A DNA stretch of 64,000 nt from Cucumis sativus (taxonomy: Eukaryota; Streptophyta; Magnoliopsida; Cucurbitales; Cucurbitaceae). Positions 34,357-46,367 of this stretch are shown here, piece by piece. A program made the position numbers and the translations under genes. Position 1 is the first letter of the stretch. Every line of letters begins with the position of its first letter. The stretch is taken from assembly GCF_000004075.3 (NCBI RefSeq), contig NC_026659.2:25252272-25316271 (forward strand), written 5' to 3'. The notes beneath the pieces are model-generated. The model did not search any database, was not told where the DNA came from, and saw only the letters and a list, made by a program, of their open reading frames with translations.

Positions 34357-36367
34357 TTAATCCAAACTTAAGTAAGGGATTGGAATAAGTTGAAGAGGCA
34401 GTTTCTTGGAAGCTGAAAGACCAGCATCTTCTTCCATATCCACATCTTCCTCCTTCACTCCTTTTGGCAATTTCCAATCAAAACACAACAACATGTTTGC
34501 CAATGCAAGTTCCACAATAATAATCCCCATAGTCATCCCTGCACAAATTCTTCGACCAGCTCCAAAAGGAATTAACTCAAAGTTTTGTCCTTTATAATCA
34601 ATATTACTTTCTATAAACCTTTCTGGAAAAAACTCCAGTGGGTTTTTCCAAGATTCTCGGTCTCTTCCAATTGCCCATACATTCACGTAAATATGAGTTT
34701 TTGGATGAATATCATAACCATTTAGCTTAAAATGTGACGTGGCCTCTCTGGGTAACAAAAGTGGGACTGGTGGATGAAGCCTTAAAACTTCTTTAATCAC
34801 CATGTTTAGATATTGAAGGTTTTGGAGATCGCTCTCCTTCACTCGATCTTCTTTAATGGTGCTTCGGATCTCATCTTGTAGCTTTTTCATTACCCTTGGA
34901 TTTTTAATAAGTTCTGTCATTGCCCAAACTATGCTGTTTTCTCCTGTTTCTACTCCTGCTAGAAATATATCCTTGATGCAAACACACACCCCAAACAAAG
35001 GAAAAGAAAATTAGCTCAGGTAAAAATTAAAAGCAGAAAAGTATTTAGGTGTATCCTAAATTACTACAGGGATGCTCGTGTGTCCCACTAAAATTAAGTT
35101 TATTTTTATTCCATTTCTTAAATAGTTCCCATTTTAAAAAAAAAAAATTTATTGACACCTGTTAAAAGATTTTTTTTTTTAAAAAAAAAGTCTTAATTTC
35201 ACTGAATTTTTTGAAACTTTGGTAGAAAGAGGATATAACAAAGTAAAAATTTAAAGGTGGAATAGGATGACTTATAGACTTGAGTTTCAAAGATGAAAAA
35301 CAGAAAACCAAATAATTAGTCGCCATCTAAATTTAAGAAAGGTTTTTTCTTGTGTTTAACAAGTTAAAAAATTATAAACATATATCAATTTATGAGTTAG
35401 GAGTGTATTATTAGATATATAAAAGAAAGAAAGAAAAAAGTTAAAAATTTACCATGATAAGTGCCTTGACACACTCGTGTGTAAATTTCACAGTATCAAA
35501 TTCGGAGCTATCTCTCTCCATTCTCAACAAAACATCAACAATATTTTCTTCACTTGATCGATAACTTTCCTTAAACTTGATTCGATCATCGACCACTTTT
35601 TGAAAAATTGCATCCATTTCACCAAAACTCTTCTCCAATGTCCCATAAGCTCCACTAATCCAATCAACAAGCCAACCCACACGAGGGAAAAAATCACTCA
35701 CAAAAAAGCTTCCCAATGCAACCATTGATCTACGAATAATATGTTGAAAATTCTCATTATCTAATTCTCCACCACTGAACTTTTTCCCAAAAGCCATTCT
35801 AAAGATTACATTTGCAGTGAGAGCATATGAGGTTTTAGCCAAATCAATTGGAGTGCCAAGAGATGAGGAATTAGATATAAATTTTAATAGCTTATCAATT
35901 TCCTCTTCTCTTATATGATAAAATGATTGCACTCGTTTAGTACTAAATAGCTCGGTCATGAAAATCTTTCGAAGCTCTCTCCAACGCTCCCCGTGTGGGG
36001 ATAAATTCAGATCTTGAAAGTTGTATGAAAATCTTCCAGTTCCCGTTAAGCGAGGGCGACTGCAAGATGCGAGATCGTGGTGTTTGAATAGCTCTCTGGC
36101 GGCTGTTGCAGAAGAGATGGCGATGGTTGGGACGGAACCGAGTTTCAGGAGCATGATGGGGCCATTTTTTTGTGAAAGGTTGTATAAAGAGCGATGAGGG
36201 TGGGAGCCAAGGAGGTGTAAATGACCTAATAAAGGAAGCTTTGGAGGGCTTGGAGGAGGATTAACAAGGTTGTTGTTTTTGTTGTGAAGAAGCTTTTTTG
36301 TTAAGAGAAAGAGGAGAGGAAGCCAAATGAAAATGCTACTCATCATTATCTCAATGTGATAATGCAT
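34357..36367 (-). CDS. P450-6: cytochrome P450 monooxygenase, CYP71 family
   Basis: Exon 1 36367-35453 (305 codons) and exon 2 34971-34357 (204 codons) with a 481-bp phase-0 intron; 509 residues. The first Met (MHYHIEI) is used here; MMSSIFIW at residues 8-9 aligns with the start of P450-4 and P450-8 and may be the true start. Hinge PPPSPPKLPLLGH, C-helix WRELR 129-133, I-helix AGVETG 310-315, ExxR 366-369, PERF, and haem loop FGAGRRICAGM with Cys448. All key residues are intact. It is a sister of the 4/8/9 group by text such as HHDLASCSRPRLTG and the SFGEMDAIFQKVVDDRI stretch. Substrate unknown. Confidence 0.94.
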
Positions 36368-36441
36368 TTTTCTTAAAGGTCTCTACTCTTTAGAGGGAGA
36401 AGGGGGACGATGTGTGGAATGAAGAAGTTGGGCAAATTAGT

Positions 36442-36449
36442 CTATATAG
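36442..36449 (-). promoter_or_regulatory. TATA box of P450-6
   Basis: CTATATAG on the minus strand about 75 nt before the ATG at 36367, in the same GGGCAAA-TAGTCTATATA setting as P450-4 and P450-8. Confidence 0.55.
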
Positions 36450-37119
36450 AGGGTCGTTTCTTCTATCATACTCATTATATATTGGGAAAAAATTAGTCTA
36501 TATAGGTAACTTGCAAACTTTGATTTATGATGTTTGAAAATTGTGTGGCTAATAAATTTTGAGGAAATAATAAATGTGTACGTAAGAGAAATGTTGAAAT
36601 TTTCTCTATATTTTTAGAAGTTAAATCAATGAGATATTAATTGAAAATTGTGTAATTGATCAGGCAAACAAGAAAAAGTAAGTGATTTGTAACATGACAT
36701 ATAATAGTTGAAGAAAAATACATATATTTGTGTTGGAAAAATACTTACAAAGTGGACATCCCATATGCATAAAAATTATCTAATCAATAATATGTTAGGT
36801 GACAATTTTTTTTCATTTCTCTTTAGATAATTCAATTTTTTTTTTGTGGGTATAATGGAAATGCGATACATATAGATATCAGTGCATTAAATGCACTCAT
36901 TTACTGCTCTTTGTATCATTTAATTTACTTGGTTGCATTTGATTGAGTTTATTTTTCACATCGTTGAACTTTTTTTATCTTTTGCAGCAGATTCAACTCT
37001 ATCTACCAATATATCACATAGCGAAATTATTATTATTATTATAATAGAAAAAGAATGAAGAAAAGAGTTTACTAGAAAATTGTAATGAAATACTGAATTA
37101 TACCTAATATTGTTTTGGG
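36450..37119. other. upstream region of P450-6; from 36695 duplicated at 60779
   Basis: No gene. From ATAATAGTTGAAGAAAAATA on, the sequence runs nearly identical to 60785-61260, including an ATT microsatellite at 37026-37045. Confidence 0.6.
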
Positions 37120-38320
37120 TAATGTTAATTATTGGTAGCATATTTTCCAAGATAATAAGTACATAGGGAGAATCTAAAAAAAATTGTAAATGCCTATGGA
37201 GGTATCAATGTGAGCCAAAATCTCTATGGAGATCTGGGAGATTTTTCACAGAAAGGAAATGATAGCAGCTCAAATGCTCCTTGGAGATCCATACATAAAA
37301 GGATTGAGTGGTATATAAAAGCAACATGAAATGGAAAGTGAATGATGGTAAATACATAGCTAGTTTTCTGGCATGGAGCATGGAATTCTGAAATACCGCT
37401 GAAAATCAAGGATTCTTGACTGTTTGCTCTCTCAATGATCAAGAATGGAACAATCGCAGATGCATGGAATGAGAATATTGGTGATTGGTATATCAAGCCA
37501 AAAAGATCTTTTAATGATAGGGAAAACAATGCTTGGAATTCCATAAAAGCATCTTTTCCTAATATATCTAGCCATAGAGGTATAGACAAGTCTAGATGAA
37601 AGTGGAACAAACGTAGGGCTTTCTCTAACATGTCTCTATAAGAAGCCACATCCACTCCTCCATGCTAATTATGGCCACATAAACATCACTCTACATGCAT
37701 TTATGGAAATCCAAAATCTCAAAAAATGTAAAGATTTTTTTATGGACTTTACTGCATAATGATGTTTTGTCCTCGAATTTGATTAAAAAAATAATCAAAA
37801 TAGTGTGCTTAAGTCCAAGTTGGTGTGTTATGCGCAAATAAAGTAATGAATCTATCGAGCATCTCTTCATCCAATGTCGTACAACGCAATATCTATGGAA
37901 CAAGACTGACATTACACAAGGATTACAACGCATCTCGGCTCCTCCAAATAGCCTTCCCAACAAAACCTCTAACAACCCAAAGTACAAAAGAGGTGCTATT
38001 TGACTCAATTTTGTGGTTGTTGTTCTATAGGTCATATGGTTGGAAAGCTCTATCAAGTTATGAAAGGATATATGCAATTATAGAGGCCTATGGACTTCAA
38101 AAGGCAAGTTTTTTTTTTTTTTTTTGTTAATTACACACTTTCTATCATATCAATACTTTGTTATTGTTGTATGGGTTTATCTCTAGCTTTAGAACATTTT
38201 GTTCCCCTATGCTTTAATGAATATATATTGGGTATGATAGAGGTTCTAAAAAGGTGTCCACCTAGTAGGAGCTTGGGTGCACCTACTAATCCACCGTTGG
38301 TATCCTTTTAAAAAAGAACA
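37120..38320 (+). mobile_element. LINE (L1-type) ORF2 relic, copy beside P450-7
   Basis: In broken plus-strand frames it reads YQCEPKSLWRS, KEMIAAQMLLGDPYIKGLSG-like text, KWKVNDGKYIASFL, KIVCLSPSWCVM, SNESIEHLFIQCRTTQYLWN and a 3' tail with GGTGTCCACCTAGTAGGAGC and GTGCACCTACTAATCC. This is the C-terminal part of plant LINE ORF2 (post-RT linker and zf-RVT). Many stops; dead. A paralogous copy of the same insertion lies at 61262-61760 with different deletions. Confidence 0.85.
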
Positions 38321-39553
38321 ATAAACTAATTAACTATGAATAGTATTTTGAAGGATTTTGAAAGTTGAATATATATTATATACATTATTTAGAGGTAGCC
38401 TTTTAGAAAATGGGTGATTTGTAATACATATATATATAACCCAATCAAGAAGAGAAGTGAAGTAGAAAGCAACGAAACTTTCACATGGAGCGTTGAATTT
38501 TGGAAAAAAACTTGGTTGCGCAATCGGGATTAATAAAGTTCTTTATATCGTATACGTTGCTTTCAAATGAACTTCATTTCTAAATTTTTGAAGGACAATA
38601 GAGGACGTGATTGGAGAGTGATTAGTCACCGAAAGCAGGATTTGAACAACAACAGTAGTAGCAAATATTATCAACATTCAACCCAATTAGCTAACCTATA
38701 TCTCCATCATCATATCGTCCTTTACTTTATTTTCAATTGATATAAATTGTCCATTACTTGTTTCCAATGCAAACAGCGGGTCCACTTCCAGAAAGCTCTA
38801 AAAATTGAAAGAGACTATAAGAAATGAAGTGATGTATATTATTTGAATTATTGAGGACAGTACTCTCCAATAATAAGAAAGAAGCCAAGCTAACAAAATA
38901 TATATCTCATGCCTCCGTCCAAAAAACGAGCACAGACGTATTTCACGTGGAAGCATTATATTATTCATATTCCATTGGTCTGTTCTTATAATTGTGAACT
39001 AGAATTCACTGAGTATTTGATATATATGGGAATAGAAATTGGAATTGTTGTGAAGATAAAGTTAGTTTTGTCTTGTATATATTTGATGGATTTGATATGT
39101 ATGAAGAAACATCTCCAACTTTATATTAATTAAAATCAAGGATGTAAAAATGAAACTTCAATCTGCAGTTTTAGGACTAGCCAGGGACATTAGTTTTTAT
39201 TTATATAATTTGATGTAGTTTTATTATCTACCACCATCTACAAGTTACATTCTTTTTCAAATCATAAATTTATTATTTTAGACAAGTCAAATTAAGGTGT
39301 GTTTTTTATTGGTCAAATTGACAACAATAGAATAACGAACAGCTAAAAACTCAAGGATAGAAAAGATGCTTTAATATATGATAGTTGATTTTTTTCAAAG
39401 AAAAAAAAGAAACATAAATAAGACAAATATAAGAGTTGATTTTATGGCCAATATAATGTCGTTGCAAATTACAATAATATAACAAAATAGGGGAAGACCC
39501 AATACTAGAGCAAGTTTTAGGTTTGTATCCATGACAGGAAGATGAAATGAGTA
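38321..39553. other. 3' flank of P450-7, duplicated at the right end of the window
   Basis: 38340-38880 matches 61780-61870 plus 63241-63660, and 39195-39500 matches 63675-64000. No gene. The frame at 38909-39133 is not conserved in the copy. Confidence 0.6.
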
Positions 39554-41591
39554 TTAATTGGAGTTGAAGTAAGGAATTGGAAGAAGTTGAAGAGGTGATT
39601 TCTTGGAAACTGTAATACCAAATTCCTCTTCCATGTCTAAATCTTCTTCTTTCATTCCATTTGGTAATTTCCAATCAAAACACATTAACATATTAGCCAA
39701 CGTCAACTCTACCGTTGCAATCCCCATATTCACACCTGGACATATTCTTCTACCAGCTCCAAATGGAATTAACTCGAAGTTTTGTCCTTTGTAATCAATA
39801 TTACTTTCCATAAACCTCTCTGGACAAAACTCTTCTGGGTTTTTCCACGAATCAGTGTCTCTTCCAATTGCCCATGCATTCACATGAATACGAGTTTTTG
39901 GATCGATATTGTAACCATTGAGTTTAAAATGAGACGTGGTTTCTCTTGGAAGCAAAAGTGGGACAGGTGGATGAAGCCTTAAAACCTCTTTCAAAACCAA
40001 TTTTAGATATTGAAGCTTTTCGAGCTCGTTCTCCTTCACTTTATCTTGCCCAATTATGGTGCTTCTGATTTCATGTTGTAGCTTCTTCATTACTTTTGAA
40101 TTTCTAACTAGCTCTGACATTGTCCAAACAAGTGTGTTTGCTTCTGTTTCTACTCCAGCTAGAAATAAATCCTTAAAACACACACACCAAAAAGATGAAC
40201 ACGAGTGTGCTTGATCATGTCAGTTGAAAAAACTAAATATATATAGATGTACAATGACATTGGAGACACACATATGATTGGGGGTAGGAAAGTTCAAAAC
40301 ATAGTTTTCACAATTACTAACACGCTCGGATGCAAGTTGAACTAAGCTACAAGAGAAAATTACTTACCTTGATATGCCATGCAAATTTTAAAAAAATCAT
40401 TTTGTAACCTCTCTTGTTACTTGTTTGGAATTCTCATTTATACATATTAAAAAAAAAAATTCCAAACTTATTTATAATTTTGTATCTTTTAAAACAAACA
40501 ATAATAAATATGACATGAAACTTTTGAATATTAGTATACCAAAACTAATGGGTTTTGTTAGAGAATCTGCATTCAAAAATTAAAAATGATCCTCACAAGT
40601 TTTAAGAAATAATTTAAACGATTTTGAAATGAAACTAAATGTCATGCATAAGAAATTTAAGATTTACCATGACAACTGCCTTAATGCAATCTCGAGTGAA
40701 TTTGATTGAACCAAATTCATAGCAATCTCTCTCCATTCTCAACAAAACATCAAGAATGTTTTCTTCTTTTTGACAAACTGTCCTAAAGTTAATACGATCC
40801 TCAATTACATGTTCTAAAAACGCATCCAACTCCTCAAAGTTTTTCTCGAGCCGCCCATGAACACCGGTGAGCCGATCAATAATCCATCCGAAGCTGGGAA
40901 AGAAATCACTTGCCGAGAAGCATCCGATCGCCGCGCTCGCTCTTTGTATAACCCCCTCAACATTACCATCATCTAGTTCACTTTCACTCCCTCTAATACT
41001 CTTTCCAAACGCAATCCTAGTAAGGATATTAGACGTGAGAGAATACGATTTTACTGTAAAATCAAATAGAGTTGAAGAAGATGAGGATTGAGAGATGGAA
41101 TTCACAAGTTGATTCACTTCCTCTTCTCTAATATGCTGAAAAGATTGCACACGTTTGGGACTAAAGAGCTCAGAGATATAAATCTTACGAAGCTCCCTCC
41201 AGTGATCGTCGTAAGAGGAAAAAATCAAATCTAAGAAGTTGTATGAATATTTTGCGGTCGCCGCTAAGCGAGGGCGGCTACAAGAAGCAAGGTCATGGCA
41301 TTTGAACAGCTCTTTTGCAATCTTTGCAGAAGAAATGATGACAGTCGGGACAGAGCCAAATTTGAGGAGCATAATGGGACTGTGGGTTCTGGAAAGGTTC
41401 CATAAGGAGCGATGGGGGTGAGAGCCAAGGAGGTGTAAATGACCTAACAAAGGAAGCTTGGGAGGGCTTGGAGGAGGAAGAAATTTATGGTTATTGTTGT
41501 GTTTAAGTTCAACATTTTTCTTGGTTTTTAGAAGGATCAGAGAACATAAGAAAAAGAGAAGAGAAAGGACACAAATGGAAAGGCTATTCAT
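39554..41591 (-). CDS. P450-7: cytochrome P450 monooxygenase, CYP71 family, with an unusual I-helix
   Basis: Exon 1 41591-40668 (308 codons) and exon 2 40171-39554 (205 codons), phase-0 intron of 496 bp; 513 residues. Start ATG (MNSLSICVLS) is chosen by alignment to P450-5; the frame is open further upstream but only to a TTG at 41693, and the TATA box lies in that stretch. Hinge PPPSPPKLPLLGH, C-helix WRELR 131-135, ExxR 370-373, PERF and FGAGRRICPG with Cys452 are normal. The I-helix reads AGVETEA (313-319): the residue after the oxygen-activating Thr317 is Glu318, where other genes here have Gly or Ser and the family consensus has Thr/Ser. It is otherwise complete and closest to P450-5 and P450-3. 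Confidence 0.94.
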
Positions 41592-41605
41592 ATTGTATGA
41601 CTCAA

Positions 41606-41614
41606 CTATAGCAT
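41606..41614 (-). other. two-codon upstream ORF ATG-CTA-TAG before P450-7
   Basis: On the minus strand, 23 nt before the ATG at 41591 and about 60 nt after the TATA box. Confidence 0.55.
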
Positions 41615-41670
41615 TTGAGAGATGAAGATCAAAAAGAAAGGTACAAAGTAATGGACATTGTGTTGGTAGG

Positions 41671-41680
41671 GTTATATAGG
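41671..41680 (-). promoter_or_regulatory. TATA box of P450-7
   Basis: CCTATATAAC on the minus strand, 80-90 nt before the ATG, identical to that of P450-5. Confidence 0.6.
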
Positions 41681-41699
41681 AAATATAAGTCAATTATAT

Positions 41700-42149
41700 C
41701 TATATCTATATATATATATATTCGAATTCAATATAACTTGTATATCTCTTTATTGTGCACTATTGTAATAATTAATTCTTTTTTGTACACTTGATAGAAA
41801 ATGGAAAGTCTTTCAACCTTCTTCTGATCTTTCAGTTTCTACTCTGCCAGAAAAAATATAATTTGCAAAAGATGTGAGGGATATGACTTAATAAACTAAA
41901 CCATTTTCGATGTATTTTGAAATTTATTTTCTTGTTACCCAATATTTTTCACTTCTCTAATAGGGTAAAGGAAAGAGTGATGATATTATTGCAAATCATA
42001 CATTTTTCTTTTTTCATTAAATTTATCACCATTCCTATCTTTTCATACTTTCTTATTTCTACTTTTCTTTTTCCTTTTACATAGATTTGTTGTTCCTCCT
42101 TTTGACACTCTTCCTCTCCCCTCCTCTATCTCTTTCATTCTCAATGTAA
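41700..42149. other. upstream region of P450-7
   Basis: AT-rich with a TATATC microsatellite at 41697-41720; no gene. Confidence 0.45.
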
Positions 42150-43860
42150 TACCAAAAGATTGTGTCCATTTAATCACTTGAAAAAGGAGAACCATAAGTC
42201 TTGATTTACATAATAATACTTAACTTAATTAATTAGTTAATCACATTTAGTAAACTCTTGATTTGGATATCTTGTAGGGCTGATGTAGGCATTCCTGGAG
42301 AAAAAATGAATTGGGGTATAAGTTTGGAGATTCGTGAAAAGTTGTAGGATTTCTATAATTATATATTGTAACTTCAATAAGAAGATTATCATTAATGAAA
42401 AGTTGTTTCCACACACGTCTTGAACACATTTATTTTACATAAAAGTTTAAGAAAGATGATGATACTAACACTAAGAAATGGAATTTGTCATTATCATCTA
42501 CTCCATCTTTATCCATTTTCAGTATTAGGCAACCAATTTTAGTCTCTTAATTTCTTCCAAAAAACCTAATCATCTTCTCTTTATCATCCAAACAAAACGC
42601 AACCCATCTACTTTTACTTTATTAACTTACTAACTACCATTTCAATTAATTATATTTCTTTTCCTTATGAAAAAAAAAGTAAATAGTAAATAGCTCTACT
42701 AATGGATAAATTTTTAAAAATGTCAAATCCATTCTTAACTGTCTATCCTTGATAGTCGCTAAAATCAACTCATACCACATCTCTCAAATTTACGTATTTA
42801 TATAAATTATATTTATCATATATGCTTATGGTTTAATTTTCATCATTTGTGTGTTTAAATTTTATAGTTATGGCAACTTTGGGAGTTTAATTTTAACACA
42901 TTTAGAAATTTAATTTTTCAATCATTGCTATTATTGAAAGTTTATGCACCATATGTTTGGGGCAGTTTTTGCATTGTACATCATTAAAGACACTCCTCAC
43001 TTTAGGGTTCAAAATATAAAAAAGTCCAACAAGCGAAAATGAATATTAATTATTAAAGAGAAAGTAATACCTGCTGTGATATTATTCATATAACTAATTA
43101 ATTCAAAAGTTAAGTTGATAGGTGAAGATGAATTTAATCGTATATTATTTAGAAAGGAATTTGGGCAAATTGACTAAAAAGAAGTGCTTAAAGCCTACCA
43201 AGAAGATTCAAAGGGAGAATGCATAATTGTAGACACGGGTACGTATCAAACTACTTCATTAATCAATGTCATACCCTTCGTGTTTGAATCAAATTTGTTT
43301 GTCCAATCAATTATTTGTTGAACTATGTAAATTGATGTAATCATGGCATTTAATCTATGAGACACACTAAACTAAAGATAATATAGATATTCATATAACA
43401 TGGAAAATATGAGTTAGACAAAACTTACTTATTGAGTTCTTCGACTCATAATCTTATATATAGATGATTGAAACACAAACAAATATACAAATATATACAT
43501 ACATACATATGACAGACACTTTTGGTGATCCTCATCCTCAAGAGTTACGACTCGAAACAAATAATAGGCACAAGGCTTGTGGGTGTGGGAGGAAGATATA
43601 ATGACTTTATTGGACTTATTTCTCATCTTCTCATATCACATCACCAACCTCGTTGAAAAAGATCCATCAGAAATAAAATCAAAACAAACATTGTGATATT
43701 TTCAAATACAATCTAAACAACAAAAATTTCACACATTGGACAGCCATAGAATTACACGTGATATTTTATTATAAGTGAAAATATATTTTTGTTTTAAAAT
43801 AACTTTTATATATCAAAATAAGTTATTAATAGTTATAATGAAAATAAAGATAACTAGATT
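42150..43860. repeat. duplicated segment, matches 51825-52965
   Basis: 42150-42535 and 51830-52215 are nearly identical (GATTGTGTCCATTTAATCAC, AGGCATTCCTGGAGAAAAAA). 42840-43000 matches 52260-52440 and 43120-43860 matches 52540-52965, with indels between. The 60-residue minus-strand frame at 42247-42429 is conserved in both copies but only because the copies are recent; it has no known domain. Confidence 0.75.
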
Positions 43861-43865
43861 AAAGA

Positions 43866-44015
43866 AGTATTTTTAAAAATAACAAAATAAATTAAAATAT
43901 TTATAAATTATACTAAAATTTTAGATTTTATATGATATTAGAAGTATATCAATGTCTATTATTGAAAATTATATTATATGTTGTAAATATTTTATCAAAT
44001 CTATTATTTTTGACA
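43866..44015. repeat. dispersed AT-rich repeat, copy 5
   Basis: AAAAATAACAAAATAAATTA, TTATACTAAAATTTTAGA and TAAATATTTTATCAAATC follow the same order as copies 1 and 2. Confidence 0.55.
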
Positions 44016-44052
44016 ATTCTTCCAAATTAAATAAGTCATCATCTATCAGTAA

Positions 44053-44113
44053 TCTGTTATTGTCTGTCCAGCAGCTAGGAGATTTGGCTTTCACACCCAG
44101 GAGATCCGGGTTC
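44053..44113 (+). pseudogene. truncated tRNA-Glu (UUC) pseudogene
   Basis: TGTCTGTCCAGCAGCTAGGA then TTTGGCTTTCACACCCAGG and AGATCCGGGTTC follow the order of plant tRNA-Glu(TTC): D arm, anticodon arm with TTC, variable loop and first half of the T arm. Two extra bases (AC) sit in the anticodon stem-loop, and the sequence breaks off in the T loop, so no T stem or acceptor 3' strand can form. P450 3'-end sequence begins right there. Confidence 0.75.
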
Positions 44114-44650
44114 ATATATAAGTTTGGATTAATAGTTTAATCGCTATCCATTGAAGAATTATAATGAATTGATCAAAATGTAGGTAACAAATTAATCAAT
44201 GTCATGTTGTATTAAATATAATCATATGTACTGCATGTGTTATAGATTATGGAATTGGCCACAGTATCTGTTTAATGATAATGTTTGAGTTTGTTCCTCG
44301 GATTGTTTTAGTGATATTTAATACAGAAATTATATATATTGTTTGTCTCTCCCAACACATTCAAGAATACGTAGATATATATTATTATGCAGAGACGACT
44401 TTAATTTTCTTTATCTGAAAAAAAGTTATGTATACTTATTATTTTATGGATTGTTTCTAATTTGTTTATCCTTTGTAGATTTTGAAAGGGGACCAATATG
44501 TTTTCCCGTGTTGTGTCTATTTAAATCTCGAAGAAGATGGTGTAAGTTGTATACTTACTTTAGGTTTCTTGGTAGCTAAAGATGTCAATGTTTATTCTTT
44601 TTGTATGTAAACTACATGGTTATTAGTCAATCCCTAGTGTACGAATATTA
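44114..44650 (+). pseudogene. orphan 3' end and 3' flank of a P450-6-like gene
   Basis: ATATAAGTTTGGATTAATAG matches the last codons (S-L-D-stop) of P450-6, and the sequence then follows its 3' flank (34000-34350 inverted; TTTAATCGCTATCCATTGAA, GATTGTTTTAGTGATATTTA). No coding sequence remains upstream. A further copy of the flank alone is at 53085-53470. Confidence 0.65.
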
Positions 44651-45159
44651 CAATAAATAAGGCGCCATAAGACGGGTTCGAAGGCGCCTCCAAAGTCAAA
44701 TTCTCTAATGGGCAATATTCTTTGCACCTTCCAGTCGCTTCGCGCCTTTGTAGTTAATAATGGGGATATGCTCATTCATATGGATCAAAATGAGTCATTC
44801 GCTCAATATCCTTTGAGCCTAACGATCAAAGAGAAATTCATACTATCAAGAATGACCGAAGCGAAGGTTCAACTTCATTCCTAGGGCATGCTCGAAGGAC
44901 TATGAACCATATATTCGCTTGTGAGAAGGGGAGGACTCCTAGAAATAAGAAAATCTGATGATTATCTAATATAGGTTGGCCGTACTTGTGATGGTTCCCA
45001 AGGATCCAATATGACCACTTAGGTTTAGCGGGCAAGCTCGGCCTGGTTTTTTTGTCTCGCAACAACAGATAAAAGATGCACATTAAACTAAAACATCTAA
45101 TAAAAATCCAACACAAACAAGTTAAACATCTTTCAAGTTGATAGAATCATATCACTGGA
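44651..45159. other. unidentified moderately GC-richer insertion
   Basis: AAATAAGGCGCCATAAGACG begins a stretch of about 430 bp with higher GC that is absent from the parallel flank at 53470. It reads like a transposon piece, but no protein motif can be recognised. The minus-strand frame at 44838-45116 is not called. Confidence 0.35.
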
Positions 45160-45965
45160 AGCTAAACAATAGCACATAAAAATGTACATTAAACTAAATC
45201 AAGTGCTAACATCCTGATAGTCTATCAGTGATATAAACATATCACCTATAGAACTTAACTTTAAGTAACAATACACAAATGGAAAAAAATAGCATAACCA
45301 AACAGAAAATGAAGAAATTGATTTCAAACAAATAGAAAAAGAAGAAAATCTATTTCAAACAGACTACGACCAAACGAAAAAGAAAGATATCGGAAGAACG
45401 AAAATATAACTTACAATTTCAAACGAAAAGCAAAGAAGTCTGGAGATGATGAAGTGGAGAAATCGAAAACAACATAGACGATGGAACAAAGGTACTGGCG
45501 GGAAGACCAAATGAAAGATGAAGAAATGAGAAGAAAGTGGAAGATGGAAGGAAAATGTGAAGCGGTGGAAGCGTACATGAAGGCACCAGAATTGGAAGAT
45601 GAAGAATTGGAAGATGAAGAAATCAAAAGTGTGTTTGAAATTGGAATATGAAGTGGTGGAAGCGTGAGATGGATCTTCTCTTTTTGTTGTAGGGGTATTT
45701 TGGTATTTTACCTTAGGGTTGTAGTTGAAATTTGTCATATTTGCAACTTTTTACTCTTTGTTATATATGATAGTTGCAAATTTAGCAATTAGATTCAAAA
45801 TAAAAAAATTGTAAATATAGCAAAATTTGTTAAATTCTATCAATGATATAAGTCTATCACCGATAGACCATGTTGCAAATATTGATCTATCGCTGATAGA
45901 AAATACGAAGAAGTCTATCAGTGATAGTTTTGCTATATTTGCAACTTTTTTTAAATGTTGTTATA
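45160..45965. repeat. repeat block bounded by 'ctatcagtgata' motifs
   Basis: CTATCAGTGATATAAACATA lies at the left (about 45220) and AAGTCTATCAGTGATAGTTT at the right (about 45912). The right part (45760-45965) is the dispersed AT-rich repeat with three TGATAGA/CTATC pairs. Between them is a purine-rich stretch (GAAGAAATGAGAAGAAAGTG) that gives Ser/Phe-rich minus-strand frames, not a recognised gene. Confidence 0.5.
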
Positions 45966-46079
45966 TCATAAATTATTATTCCTAAAATGGTCATCAATTG
46001 CAATTTCCATTGTTATATCCTAATTAATTAATTTAGAGTCAAATGTTATATCCCTAGTTGGCCCCTCAAATTAATTAAA

Positions 46080-46367
46080 CAATAAATAATGTCCCATGCC
46101 AGTTCTAAAATGACACGATTGATTGAAGTTCATTTTTACATCTTTGATTTTAGTTAATATATAGTTTGAGACGTTTCTTAATACAATATCAAATCTATCA
46201 CAATAAGACAAAACTAACTTATCCTTATAACAATTCCAATTCTTGTATATAATATCAACTTCTGACTGAATTCTAGTACACAATTATAAGAACAAACCAA
46301 TTATACCAATCAACATACGTAACAATGCTTTCGGGTAAAATTCGTTGTCCTCATTTTTTAGACAGTG
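46080..46367. repeat. duplicated segment, matches 18235-18535
   Basis: Shared order: ATTGAAGTTCATTT-TACATC, GATTTTAGTTAATATA, GACAAAACTAACTTATCC and GAATTCTAGTACACAA. It shows that the block duplication of P450-4 and P450-8 extends past the 3' ends of the genes. Confidence 0.65.

Noticed and set aside
41592-41693. Upstream extension of P450-7 by 34 residues
   Set aside because: The extended frame begins with TTG, spans the TATA box (41671-41680) and the ATG-CTA-TAG uORF, and has no match in P450-5.
42247-42429. 60-residue frame conserved at 51925-52107
   Set aside because: Conservation is explained by the recent block duplication; no start context, domain or exon partner.
45364-45738. 124-residue minus-strand frame
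   Set aside because: Phe/Ser-rich product of a purine-rich tract inside a repeat block; not conserved elsewhere in the window.
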